Source of the DNA: Bacteroidales bacterium
Lineage (GTDB): Bacteria; Bacteroidota; Bacteroidia; Bacteroidales; UBA932
Assembly (NCBI GenBank): GCA_017961345.1
Contig: JAGCXP010000017.1
Location: 1-35,968, forward strand
Reading direction: 5' to 3'
Length of the DNA: 35,968 nt
Part shown: positions 6,408 to 16,570 of the stretch, in pieces
Layout: each line of letters starts with the position of its first letter
Position numbering within the stretch: position 1 is the first letter of the stretch
Notes under the pieces: generated by a model
What the model saw: only the letters and a program-made list of their open reading frames with translations
What the model was told of the DNA's origin: nothing
The model's database searches: none
Program-made: the position numbers and the translations under genes

Positions 6408-7916
6408 TTAAAATAAGTCTTTGTCTCCGAACAAGTCTCCCTGCTCGCCTTGTTTTTCATCCGAGTCGAGCAGCATACCGAAGAAGGAGCCCATTTTGCT
6501 GGGCTTGCGGGGCTTCTCCGGCGCTTTGGCCGGTTCGGCGCTCTTGCCGGCGTCTTTGCCGAAGAGGGTGGAGCGGGGCGCTTCCTTCGGCGCGGGGGCC
6601 GGAGCGGCGGGTTTTTCAGGAGCTTGGACTGCCTCCACGACGGGTTCGTCGGGCAGGTCCACGACGGGTTCGGGGGCCGGCTCCGCATCGTCGATGGCGT
6701 TGAAGCGGGGGTCTTCCGGGTCGCTGACAAAGAAGGTCTTTTCCATGTGCTTGGCGGCATACAGCAGCCCCAGGCAGCCGGCGGCATCGGGTTGGTAGAG
6801 TTCCTTGCCCATGCCGTTGAATTTTTTCTTGACGGAGCCGATGCGCACGGTGTAGCCGGACATCTCTTCGAGGAGTTTCGTGCAGTTGGTCAGCATGGCG
6901 CCGCCGCCCGTGAGGACGATGCCGCTGCGCAGGTCGTCGGCCATGCCGCTTTCCTGAATGATATAGAGCACGGCGTCGAAGATTTCGCGCATGCGCGCCG
7001 TGACGATTTCGGAGAGATATTTGACGCCGACTTCCTTGTCGCGGGTGGCGGATTTGAGCTTGATGCGCAGGTATTTGTCGCCCATGCTCAGGAGTTTGTC
7101 GGGACAGCAGATGCCGTAGGCTTTCTTGATGTTCTCGGCCAGCGTCTCGCTCAGGCCGCATTCGTTGCGGATATCCATCGTCACGTTGCGGCCGCCGAAG
7201 GGAATGGAATCGAAGTGGCGCAGGATGCCGCCGCTGTAGATGGCGACGCTCGTGGTGCCGCCGCCGATGTCCACCATGGCCACGCCGTTCTCCACGTCGG
7301 AGTTGTCCAGCACCATTTTCCCGGTGCAGGGGGCCATGAATACCTTGCGGGCGGCCGTCAGGTCCACCAGACCCAGGCAGTTGTCCACATTGCCGGCGGG
7401 CTGGCTCTTGCCGAGATAGACGTGGAACTGTCCTTCGAGGTAGTCGCTGTAGCGGCCCGTGATGTCTTCCTGGGGAATCTGGAAGTCCATGCCGTCGGAA
7501 TAGGACTGGGCAATGCAGTCGTACACGACCATCTTGGCCTTCTGGTTGTTCTCCGCATCTTCTTTGAGGGCCTCGTTGCAGGCGATGTCCTGCAGGAGTT
7601 GGATTTCCTCCTCCTGGATGATGTTCTCCTCATCCCGCGTGATGGTGGCCGTCCGTTCGATTTTCGTAATCGGGAAGCGGGGCAGGTTGATTACCGCCTG
7701 CTTGACATCCAGTCCCAGGTCTTCCTTGACCTCTCCGACCAGTCCCTGGATGACTTCGGACGCCTGCTGGACGTTCTGGATGCGGCCGCGGCTGATGCCG
7801 GCGGACGGGGCGGTCTTGTAGCAGGAAATCTTGAATCCGTTCTCGACCTGATACGCTACGGCGATGCTGATTTTCGAGCTGCCTGCGTCGATGGCTACGA
7901 TGTGTCTGTTCTCCAT
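6408..7916 (-). CDS. ftsA: Cell division protein FtsA
   Basis: A 502-aa actin-like ATPase that tethers FtsZ to the membrane. A-I-D-A-G-S-S-K (8-15) and D-I-G-G-G-T-T-S (216-223) are the phosphate-binding loops; V-L-T-G-G-G-A follows. From about residue 398 the protein has a long Pro/Ala/Glu-rich linker ending in a short amphipathic stretch (K-M-G-S-F-F-G-M-L-L) and an acidic tail; the amphipathic stretch is the likely membrane-targeting helix. The start at 7916 is chosen because the motif-bearing N-terminus begins there, 4 bp after the ftsQ stop; the open frame upstream is out-of-context ftsQ sequence. Confidence 0.96.
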   Translation of the reverse strand: MENRHIVAIDAGSSKISIAVAYQVENGFKISCYKTAPSAGISRGRIQNVQQASEVIQGLVGEVKEDLGLDVKQAVINLPRFPITKIERTATITRDEENIIQEEEIQLLQDIACNEALKEDAENNQKAKMVVYDCIAQSYSDGMDFQIPQEDITGRYSDYLEGQFHVYLGKSQPAGNVDNCLGLVDLTAARKVFMAPCTGKMVLDNSDVENGVAMVDIGGGTTSVAIYSGGILRHFDSIPFGGRNVTMDIRNECGLSETLAENIKKAYGICCPDKLLSMGDKYLRIKLKSATRDKEVGVKYLSEIVTARMREIFDAVLYIIQESGMADDLRSGIVLTGGGAMLTNCTKLLEEMSGYTVRIGSVKKKFNGMGKELYQPDAAGCLGLLYAAKHMEKTFFVSDPEDPRFNAIDDAEPAPEPVVDLPDEPVVEAVQAPEKPAAPAPAPKEAPRSTLFGKDAGKSAEPAKAPEKPRKPSKMGSFFGMLLDSDEKQGEQGDLFGDKDLF

Positions 7917-7920
7917 ATGG

Positions 7921-8691
7921 TTATTTGCAAATAATCTGTCCTTCGAAGCGCACGTTGACGCTTTTGTATTTTTTGCCGTCGGCCTGCGGCCTGACGGAGA
8001 AGATGTACTGTTCGATTTTTTGGAATTTGGCCTCCAGATTCCGGCAGTCCCCGATGATGAAGAATTCCTCCCAGGGCTCGAAAACCAGGCCGACGGCGCC
8101 GCTCCGGGAGACGTGGATCTGGCAGCAGCGGTCTCCCCATTTCCGCTCCGTATGGAGGAAGTCGGCCAGGGAGCACATGCCTTCGAGCCACTGCGCGCCC
8201 TTCGGGGTGAGGTTCCACCAGCAGTCGATGGGAAGCGTGCCGTCCACGATCGGGACCCGGGCGCTGTAATTCTTCTGCAGGGGGAAGAGTTTTCCCTCCC
8301 GGTCGCAGTAGAAAGCCTGTCCGCCGGCGGGCTGAAAACGGAGGATGGGAATCCGCTCCCGAATGCCCACGTGCAGGCTGCTGTCGGGATAACTGACATA
8401 GACTTCGCTCTTGAGGACGGCGCTCTTTTCGTCCAGCAGGGTCTCGATGGCGTGGAGATCCAGTTGCCCGAGGGGAACGCCGTAGAGGTGGCCGAAGTGC
8501 TGTTCGAGTTCGGCTTTCACCTGCTCGTCGGGCAGAAAACGCGCGCCTTCCGGACTCTCGTTCTCGATGCAAACGTGTTTGCAGCCCACGTGCGAGCGGG
8601 CCGCTTCCGCCACGCCGGCGGTCAGGGCGGCCGCCACTCCCGTCAGCACGAGGACGAAAAGAACGAGCAGATATTTCAGGAGGCGCTTCAT
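7921..8691 (-). CDS. ftsQ: Cell division protein FtsQ
   Basis: A 256-aa single-pass membrane protein of the divisome. There is a short cytoplasmic N-terminus, one hydrophobic segment (about residues 4-26), then a periplasmic region with a POTRA-like part and the beta domain (V-Y-V-S-Y-P-D-S-S-L-H-V-G-I-R-E-R-I-P is the diagnostic FtsQ stretch). The sequence is otherwise weakly conserved, as usual for the family. Position between murC and ftsA matches the standard dcw order. The ATG directly abuts the murC stop (8692). Confidence 0.92.
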   Translation of the reverse strand: MKRLLKYLLVLFVLVLTGVAAALTAGVAEAARSHVGCKHVCIENESPEGARFLPDEQVKAELEQHFGHLYGVPLGQLDLHAIETLLDEKSAVLKSEVYVSYPDSSLHVGIRERIPILRFQPAGGQAFYCDREGKLFPLQKNYSARVPIVDGTLPIDCWWNLTPKGAQWLEGMCSLADFLHTERKWGDRCCQIHVSRSGAVGLVFEPWEEFFIIGDCRNLEAKFQKIEQYIFSVRPQADGKKYKSVNVRFEGQIICK

Positions 8692-10041
<1,350 letters not shown>

Positions 10042-10044
10042 ATC

Positions 10045-11169
10045 TTATCCAATCAATTTTTCAATTTCATCGACAATGCTGGCCGCGGCGCCGGGCAGGG
10101 CCATTCCGAGGGCCTGGCTTCCCATCCGCTCCAGCGCTTTTTTGTCGGCGGAAAGCCTCAGGGCCGTTGCCATCAGCCGTTCCCGGGCCTGTGCGTCGGT
10201 GACGATGACGGCGGCGCCGGCCTTTTCCAGGGCACGGGCGTTGACGGTCTGGTGGTCTTCCGTCACATTGGGGGAGGGGACCAGCACGGCGGGTTTGCCG
10301 CAGGCGCAGAGTTCGGAAATGCTACTGGCGCCGCTGCGTGAAATCACCAGGTCGGCCATGGCGTAGGCCAGGTCCATCCGGGCAATGAAGGCGCTGTGGT
10401 GGATGTAGCGAAGGTCCACACCCAGGCGCAGGAGGGCGTCCATCCGGGCGTCCACTTCGTTTTTATAGAATTTTCCGCACTGCCAGAGAATCTCCACGTC
10501 CTTGCCGCCGGGACAGCCGGACTCGATCCATCCGAGCACGGCTTCGTTCAGCGTGCGGCTGCCCAGACTGCCGCCCACGATGAGGACATGCCTTCTGGCG
10601 GGGTCCATTTCGTAGAATTTCAGTCCCTCTTCCCGCAGCGCCAGCGTGGCGGGCACCATATCGCTGCGAATGGGGTTTCCCGTGAGGACGATCTTGTCCG
10701 CGGGGAAGAAACGGTCCATCTGTTCGTAGGCCACGCAGATGCGTCCGGCCTTGCCGCCCAGTTTCTGGTTGCTCTTGCCCGCGAAGCAGTTCTGCTCCTG
10801 GATCAAGGTGGGAATGCCGAGGGCCTGCGCCTCGTGCAGCAGGGCGAAACTGGCATAGCCGCCCACGCCGATGGCGATGTCGGGCTTGAAATCCCGTATG
10901 ATGCGGCGGCTTTTGCGCAGGCTCTTCCAGAGCTTGAGGGGCAGCAGGATGTTTTTCAGGGGGTTCTTGCGGTTGAACCCCTGGATGTCGAGCCCTTCGA
11001 TGCGGTAGCCCGCGGCGGGCACCTTTTCCATTTCCATGCGTCCGTTCGCGCCCACGAAGAGAATCTCCGTGTCCGGGTTGCGTCGTTTGAGTTCGCCGGC
11101 GATGGCCAGGGCGGGGAAGATATGACCTCCGGTGCCGCCTCCGCTGATGATGGCTCTGATTGCTTTCAT
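10045..11169 (-). CDS. murG: UDP-N-acetylglucosamine:lipid I GlcNAc transferase MurG
   Basis: A 374-aa GT-B glycosyltransferase that converts lipid I to lipid II on the inner face of the membrane. The N-terminal glycine-rich loop G-G-G-T-G-G-H (10-16) and G-V-G-G-Y-A-S-F mark the acceptor/membrane side. I-S-R-S-G-A-S-S-I-S-E-L and the stretch after it form the UDP-GlcNAc site. The start directly abuts the ftsW stop, consistent with coupled production. Confidence 0.98.
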   Translation of the reverse strand: MKAIRAIISGGGTGGHIFPALAIAGELKRRNPDTEILFVGANGRMEMEKVPAAGYRIEGLDIQGFNRKNPLKNILLPLKLWKSLRKSRRIIRDFKPDIAIGVGGYASFALLHEAQALGIPTLIQEQNCFAGKSNQKLGGKAGRICVAYEQMDRFFPADKIVLTGNPIRSDMVPATLALREEGLKFYEMDPARRHVLIVGGSLGSRTLNEAVLGWIESGCPGGKDVEILWQCGKFYKNEVDARMDALLRLGVDLRYIHHSAFIARMDLAYAMADLVISRSGASSISELCACGKPAVLVPSPNVTEDHQTVNARALEKAGAAVIVTDAQARERLMATALRLSADKKALERMGSQALGMALPGAAASIVDEIEKLIG

Positions 11170-12627
11170 TTATTGTAAACCGTTAGTGTCCAGGGCGTCC
11201 AAGTCGTCCAGACTGTTTTGTACTTCGTCGTTGCCCTCGTGGCTGATGACGGGCTCGAGACCGCCCTCTTCTTTCTCGATGCGTTCGCGAACGAGCCGGC
11301 TGATGCCCAGCACCACGCCGAAGGCGATACTGAACATGATGAAGGCGCTCTTTCCGTCGCTGAGCACCGGCAGGGTCTGTCCCGTCATTGGCAGGATGCC
11401 TACGTTGACGAGGATATGGATAATCGCCTGTCCGGATATGAGCAGCACCAGCCCGGCCACGAGCGTGCGGGCATAGCGGGATTCACAGTAGTTGGCGATG
11501 CGCGTCCCCCGGGCAATCAGGCAGCCGAAGAGGAAGAGCACGAAGACGGCACCGAGGATGCCGTATTCTTCACAGATGAAACTGAACATGAAGTCGCCGA
11601 AGATCTGCATGACCTTGTATTTCTGCGTACTGCCGCCGGGACCCTTTCCGAAAGGGGTGACGCGTCCTTCGCGGATGGCGAATTTCGCGCCTTGCACCTG
11701 ACGGTTCTCATCGATGAAGTTGTTGTAGTCCGTACGGTTCTTCGTGCCGTTTTTCATGCCTTCCCGGACGTCTTCCAGCCGCTGCTCGAAGGGCGTGAAA
11801 TAGGCCTCGATACGGGCGAGGAAGGTGCCGCCGCGGCTGCTGTCCGCATCTTTCATCAGGGTCATCATACCCCCACCCGCGAGACCGCACAGCAGGATGA
11901 AAAGCAGCAGGTTTTTCCGGTCGAATCCGCCGATAAACAGGGTGATGAACATTCCGAAGCCGATAATCAGCAGGCTGGAGTTGCTGCCCCGCATGACCAT
12001 TACGCTCACGAGCGCGAAGGGAAGATAGACCATGGCGATACGCCAGGCGCGGGGGTTGCGCAGCCAGTTCAGGCGGCTCATGATGGCAATCCGGCGCAGG
12101 CGGAAAAAGCCGCGGCGATCTTCCAAGAGTTCCTCTTCGCTGAGGCCTTCTTCCGAGAGGGCTTTTTCTTCGGCATAGCAGGTCGCCGCCCAGGCCATAT
12201 ACATCACGGAGAAGACTTTCACGATTTCAAAGACGTGAATCTGAATATGTCCGAAAAGTTGCAGCGTGCGCCAGCTGTGGTTGATGTTCTGGGAGACCAG
12301 CACGCCGGGAATCTTGATATGCAGCGTGAGATAGACTAGCAGGAAAAACGAGATGATAAAGCCGATTAGCCCCATTTTCATCAGCCCCTTCAGCGTGCAG
12401 ACCTTATAGACCAGAATCATCAGGGCGCTTCCCGTCACGATGACCCCCAGTTGCGTGGCCAGGGTTCCCAGCCCGCTCAGTTCGCTGGAGAACAGCAGGG
12501 AAGAGGAGGAGAGGACCGCGTTGATGGAGAACAGGTAAAGGAGGATGACAACCAGCAGCAGCATCTTGTCACCCCGCACCGAAGAAATAATCGTGCGTGC
12601 CTTGTCTCCTAACTCGTGGGCGCTCAT
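11170..12627 (-). CDS. ftsW: SEDS peptidoglycan polymerase FtsW
   Basis: A polytopic membrane protein of 485 aa that polymerises septal lipid II together with FtsI. Many hydrophobic segments are visible. SEDS features include P-F-G-K-G-P-G-G-S, the F-I-C-E-E-Y-G-I-L-G stretch and the C-terminal L-P-M-T-G-Q-T-L-P. A charged loop (about 150-175, rich in Glu/Arg) and an acidic cytoplasmic tail are longer than in proteobacterial FtsW. The start at 12627 is preferred because it forms an ATGA overlap with the murD stop (12624); 24 further upstream codons would lie inside murD. Confidence 0.95.
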   Translation of the reverse strand: MSAHELGDKARTIISSVRGDKMLLLVVILLYLFSINAVLSSSSLLFSSELSGLGTLATQLGVIVTGSALMILVYKVCTLKGLMKMGLIGFIISFFLLVYLTLHIKIPGVLVSQNINHSWRTLQLFGHIQIHVFEIVKVFSVMYMAWAATCYAEEKALSEEGLSEEELLEDRRGFFRLRRIAIMSRLNWLRNPRAWRIAMVYLPFALVSVMVMRGSNSSLLIIGFGMFITLFIGGFDRKNLLLFILLCGLAGGGMMTLMKDADSSRGGTFLARIEAYFTPFEQRLEDVREGMKNGTKNRTDYNNFIDENRQVQGAKFAIREGRVTPFGKGPGGSTQKYKVMQIFGDFMFSFICEEYGILGAVFVLFLFGCLIARGTRIANYCESRYARTLVAGLVLLISGQAIIHILVNVGILPMTGQTLPVLSDGKSAFIMFSIAFGVVLGISRLVRERIEKEEGGLEPVISHEGNDEVQNSLDDLDALDTNGLQ

Positions 12628-13967
12628 AGGGCGTTGACGGCGTCTTTGAACAGCTTTCCGCGCTGCTCGTAGTTCTTGAACAGGTCGAAACTCGCGCAAC
12701 AGGGCGAGAGCAGGACCACGTCTCCTTCCGAGGCGAAGGCGGCGCAGGCTTTGACGGCCTCCTCGGCGCTCAGCGTGTCGACGATGTTGCGGCTGCCCAC
12801 GAGGTTCTCAAAGGCGGCGTGAATCTTGGTGTTGTCCACGCCCATGCACACGATGGCCTTGACCTTGGCCTTGACCAGGTCGAAGAGCGCGCTGTAGTCG
12901 TTGCCCTTGTCCTTACCGCCCACAATCCAGACGACGGGGCGGTCCTGGCATTCGAGCGCGTACCAGGCCGCATCCACGTTGGTGGCCTTGGAGTCGTTGA
13001 TATACAGCACGCCGCCCACCGTGCGGACCTTCTCCAGCCGGTGTTCCACGGCTTCGAAACTCGCGAGGGAGGCGCGAATGCTTTCGTTCTTGATGTTCAT
13101 CACCTTGCCGGCAATGGCGGCGGCCATCGAATTGTAGATGTTGTGTTTGCCGGAGAGGGCCAGCTCTTCCACGAGCAGGTCGCAGTCGTCGCGGCCGGCC
13201 ATTTTTACGTGGATGGTGTTGCCGTCCAGGCAGGCCCCTTCCTCCACCTGCGTCTTCTGGCTGAAGGGAAGCATTTTCGCCTTCACCACGATCTGGCTGA
13301 GTTGCTGGATGGTGATTTCATCGTCGCTGCAGAAGATGAAGCAGTCGTCGCTGCTCATGTTTTGCGTGATGCGGAACTTGGCGCGGGCGTAGTTCTCCAG
13401 CTTGTAATCGTAGCGGTCGAGGTGGTCCGGGGTGATGTTGGTGATGATGGCGATGTCCGCCTTGAAGTCGTACATGTTGTCCAGCTGGAAACTGGAGAGT
13501 TCGAGCACGTAGCAGTCGTAGTGCTCCGTGGCCACCTGCAGGGCGTAACTCTTGCCGATGTTGCCGCCCAGTCCCACGTTGACGCCCGCCTGCTTGAGCA
13601 GGTAGTAGATCAGCGAGGTGGTCGTGGTCTTGCCGTTCGAGCCGGTGATGCAGATTTTGCGGGCCGTGTCGTAGCGGCCGGCGAACTCGATTTCGGAAAT
13701 GATGGGGATCCCTTTCTCCATCGCCTTGACCACCATCGGGGCGGTGAGGGGAATGCCGGGACTCTTGATGATCTCATCGGCGCAGAGAATCTTCTCTTCG
13801 CTGTGCTGTCCGCTCTCAAAGGGGATGTTCCATTCCCGCAGCTGCGCGGCATATTTTTCGGCGATTTCTCCCCGGTCGGAGAGAAACACCTCAAAGCCTT
13901 TTACTTTGGCCAGGACTGCGGCGCCCACACCGGACTCACCGCCGCCCAATACAACGATTTTTCCCAT
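12624..13967 (-). CDS. murD: UDP-N-acetylmuramoyl-L-alanine--D-glutamate ligase MurD
   Basis: A 447-aa cytoplasmic Mur ligase adding D-Glu. The ATP loop is G-S-N-G-K-T-T-T-T (109-117). Domain 1 shows V-L-G-G-G-E-S-G-V-G, and L-S-P-C-C-A-S-F-D-L-F-K-N-Y-E-Q-R-G is the MurD C-terminal signature. It sits between mraY (1 bp gap) and ftsW (4-nt overlap). Confidence 0.98.
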   Translation of the reverse strand: MGKIVVLGGGESGVGAAVLAKVKGFEVFLSDRGEIAEKYAAQLREWNIPFESGQHSEEKILCADEIIKSPGIPLTAPMVVKAMEKGIPIISEIEFAGRYDTARKICITGSNGKTTTTSLIYYLLKQAGVNVGLGGNIGKSYALQVATEHYDCYVLELSSFQLDNMYDFKADIAIITNITPDHLDRYDYKLENYARAKFRITQNMSSDDCFIFCSDDEITIQQLSQIVVKAKMLPFSQKTQVEEGACLDGNTIHVKMAGRDDCDLLVEELALSGKHNIYNSMAAAIAGKVMNIKNESIRASLASFEAVEHRLEKVRTVGGVLYINDSKATNVDAAWYALECQDRPVVWIVGGKDKGNDYSALFDLVKAKVKAIVCMGVDNTKIHAAFENLVGSRNIVDTLSAEEAVKACAAFASEGDVVLLSPCCASFDLFKNYEQRGKLFKDAVNAL

Positions 13968-13968
13968 A

Positions 13969-15153
13969 CTATCTCACTTTTAACAGGGCAAAGGTCGCCA
14001 CGGCGAGCAGAATGCCCACGATCCAGAAGCGAACCACAATCTTGTTTTCCGGAAGCGCCCTCCTCGGACGGTCGATCAGGGCCGGAATCCCTTCTTTCTG
14101 ATAATGGTGGTGGAGGGGCGTCATGCGGAAGATGCGGCGTCCTTCTCCGTATTTCTTTTTGGTGCGGCGGAAATGCGTCCGCTGGATGATGACCGAGAGG
14201 GCTTCCACGAAGAAAATGCCGCAGAGCACCGGGAGCATCAGTTCCTTCTTGATGAGCACCGCGCCCACGCCGATGATGCCGCCCAGGGCCAGGCTGCCCG
14301 TGTCACCCATGAAAATCTGGGCGGGGTAGCTGTTGTACCAGAGGAAGCCGATGAGGGCGCCGGCGAGGGCCGCCATGAAGACGAAGATCTCACCCGTGCC
14401 CGGGATATACATAATATTGAGGTATTCGGCGTTGATGGTGTTGCCCGACAGCCAGGCGAAGATACCGATGACGATGCAGACGATGGCGCTCGTGCCGGTC
14501 GCCAGTCCGTCCAGTCCGTCGGTGAGGTTCACGCTGTTGGAGCAGGCCGTCGTGATGAAGACAATCATGATGACGTAAATGGCCCAGGTGCAGTACACGC
14601 CCAGCTGTCCGCTGAAGGGGGAGAGCCAGGAATAGTCGAACTCGTGCCCCTTGACGAAGGGAATGGTGGTCGTCAGCTGGTGGGTGTCCACCTCGCTGCT
14701 GGTGCAGACGGTGAAGGCGATGATAAAGCCAAGGGCGATCTGTCCGATGAGTTTGGCCTTTTCGCTCAGACCTTCCTTATTGTGCTTGAAGACCTTGATA
14801 TAGTCGTCGGCAAAGCCCAGTCCGCCGAGCCAGACGGTGGTCAGCAGCAGGAGGAGAATATACACGTTGCTCAAATCGCAGAAGAGCAGGGCGCCCGCGA
14901 GCAGGGAAATCAAGATGACGATGCCGCCCATCGTGGGGGTGCCGGTCTTGGCCATCTGTCCCTCCAGTCCGAGGTCGCGGATGGTTTCCCCGAATTTCTT
15001 CTTCTGCAGCCAGGGAATCAGTTTCTTGCCCAGCCACAGGGAGAGAATCAGGGCGGTCACACTGGCGAGCATGGCCCGTACGGACAGGTAGGCCATCAGG
15101 CCGTGTCCGGGGAAGTTGTACTCTTTAAGCGCTTCGAAAAGATGGTAGAGCAT
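13969..15153 (-). CDS. mraY: Phospho-MurNAc-pentapeptide transferase MraY
   Basis: A 394-aa polytopic membrane enzyme that makes lipid I from UDP-MurNAc-pentapeptide and undecaprenyl phosphate. Diagnostic motifs are G-L-G-F-A-D-D-Y (aspartates), N-L-T-D-G-L-D-G-L-A-T-G, F-M-G-D-T-G-S-L-A-L-G-G and M-T-P-L-H-H-H-Y-Q. As in other Bacteroidetes, the loop before N-L-T-D-G-L-D-G is extended (the T-S-S-E-V-D-T-H region). It lies 13 bp after murE. Confidence 0.97.
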   Translation of the reverse strand: MLYHLFEALKEYNFPGHGLMAYLSVRAMLASVTALILSLWLGKKLIPWLQKKKFGETIRDLGLEGQMAKTGTPTMGGIVILISLLAGALLFCDLSNVYILLLLLTTVWLGGLGFADDYIKVFKHNKEGLSEKAKLIGQIALGFIIAFTVCTSSEVDTHQLTTTIPFVKGHEFDYSWLSPFSGQLGVYCTWAIYVIMIVFITTACSNSVNLTDGLDGLATGTSAIVCIVIGIFAWLSGNTINAEYLNIMYIPGTGEIFVFMAALAGALIGFLWYNSYPAQIFMGDTGSLALGGIIGVGAVLIKKELMLPVLCGIFFVEALSVIIQRTHFRRTKKKYGEGRRIFRMTPLHHHYQKEGIPALIDRPRRALPENKIVVRFWIVGILLAVATFALLKVR

Positions 15154-15166
15154 AGGTCCTTAGGTT

Positions 15167-16570
15167 TTATTCCATATCCTTGAAGACGGCGCGGACGATT
15201 TCGTGTTCATCGAAATGCCGTTTTTCCGTTCCGATAATCTGATAGTCTTCGTGACCCTTGCCGGCCAACAGCACGGTGGCGTTGTCCGCGGCCGTCGTGA
15301 GGGCGGCGCGGATGGCTTCCTCGCGGTCTTCGATGCAGATGGCCTTCTTGCGGCCTTCCGCGTCGAGTCCCGTCTTGATTTCGGCGATGATGTCCGCGGT
15401 CTTTTCGGTGCGGCTGTTGTCGGAGGTGATGACCAGGCGGTCGGCGCACTTCTGGGCGATGGCGGCCATTTCGGGCCGTTTGGTGCGGTCGCGGTCGCCG
15501 CCGCAGCCGAAGAGGCAGATGAGCTGGCGCTTGGGGGCGATTTCCCGCAGGGTTTTCAGCACGTTTTCGAGGGCGTCCGGGGTGTGGGCGTAATCGATGA
15601 CGGCGCACACGCCCCTCGGTCCGTTGATGGCTTCGAGGCGGCCAGGAGCGGATTCGAGGGTGCTGATGGCGACGAGAGCCTGCTCCGGTTCGGCGCCCAT
15701 TTCAATCGCCGTGGAATAGATGGCGAGGATGTTGTAGGCGTTGTGCAGGCCGATCAGGCGCGTCCAGCACTCCTTGCCGTCGATTTTGAGCAGCATGCCC
15801 TCAAAGCCCTCTTCGAGGATGCGGCACTTGTGGTCGGCGACGGCCCGGCAGGAGTAGGTGACGATGCGGGCCTTGGTGTTCTGGACCATGACGCGGCCGT
15901 TGCGGTCGTCGATATTGGTGATGGCCACCGCGTTCTTGCCCAGGTTGTCGAAGAAGAGTTTCTTGCAGCGCAGGTACTCGGCGAAGGTCTTGTGGTAGTC
16001 GAGGTGGTCGTGGGTGAGGTTGGAAAAGATGCCCACGTTGAAGTCGAGGCCGGCGACCCTTTCCTGCTCCACGCCGATGGAACTCACTTCCATGAAGCAG
16101 TATTCGCAGCCTTTTTCGACCATGCTCGCCATCAGGGAGTTGATGGTGATCGGGTCGGAGGTGGTGTTGACCGCTTCGAAGCGTTCCTCGCCCACGTAGT
16201 TGGCGATGGTGCTCAGCAGGCCGCACTTGTAGCCCAGGGCCGTGAAGAGACGGTAGAGTAGCGTGACGGTCGTCGTCTTGCCGTTGGTGCCGGTGATGCC
16301 GGCGAGTTTGAGTTTCCGCGAAGGATTGCCGTAGAAGTTGGCCGCGCAGAGGGCCAGCGCCCGCCGGTCGCAGGAGAGGATGGCGGAGGCACCCGCCGCT
16401 TTGGCCGCCGGAATGAAGGCGTGCCCGTCCGTGGCGAAACCTTTGACGGCCAGAAAGGCCCAGCCTTCGCGTACCTTCCGGGAGTCGCAGGTGATACCCG
16501 TGATGTCCTGTTGCGGTTGTCCTTCGAGGAGGACGGCTCCGCTCTCGCCGATGATTTCCTTCAGTGTCAT
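15167..16570 (-). CDS. murE: UDP-MurNAc-tripeptide synthetase MurE
   Basis: A 467-aa Mur ligase that adds the third amino acid of the stem peptide. The ATP loop is G-T-N-G-K-T-T-T (94-101); N-T-T-S-D-P and S-N-L-T-H-D-H-L-D-Y-H are standard. Bacteroidetes MurE normally adds meso-diaminopimelate, recognised by a D-N-P-R motif. Here the motif reads D-N-S-R (384-387, bases 15410-15421), with Asn and Arg kept and Pro replaced by Ser. Overall context still favours mDAP. The start overlaps the ftsI stop by 4 nt. Confidence 0.96.
   Translation of the reverse strand: MTLKEIIGESGAVLLEGQPQQDITGITCDSRKVREGWAFLAVKGFATDGHAFIPAAKAAGASAILSCDRRALALCAANFYGNPSRKLKLAGITGTNGKTTTVTLLYRLFTALGYKCGLLSTIANYVGEERFEAVNTTSDPITINSLMASMVEKGCEYCFMEVSSIGVEQERVAGLDFNVGIFSNLTHDHLDYHKTFAEYLRCKKLFFDNLGKNAVAITNIDDRNGRVMVQNTKARIVTYSCRAVADHKCRILEEGFEGMLLKIDGKECWTRLIGLHNAYNILAIYSTAIEMGAEPEQALVAISTLESAPGRLEAINGPRGVCAVIDYAHTPDALENVLKTLREIAPKRQLICLFGCGGDRDRTKRPEMAAIAQKCADRLVITSDNSRTEKTADIIAEIKTGLDAEGRKKAICIEDREEAIRAALTTAADNATVLLAGKGHEDYQIIGTEKRHFDEHEIVRAVFKDME

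Noticed and set aside
6450..7934. Long rightward open frame opposite ftsA
   Set aside because: Shadow frame with repetitive Val/Asp/His/Gly composition; ftsA on the other strand has all family motifs.
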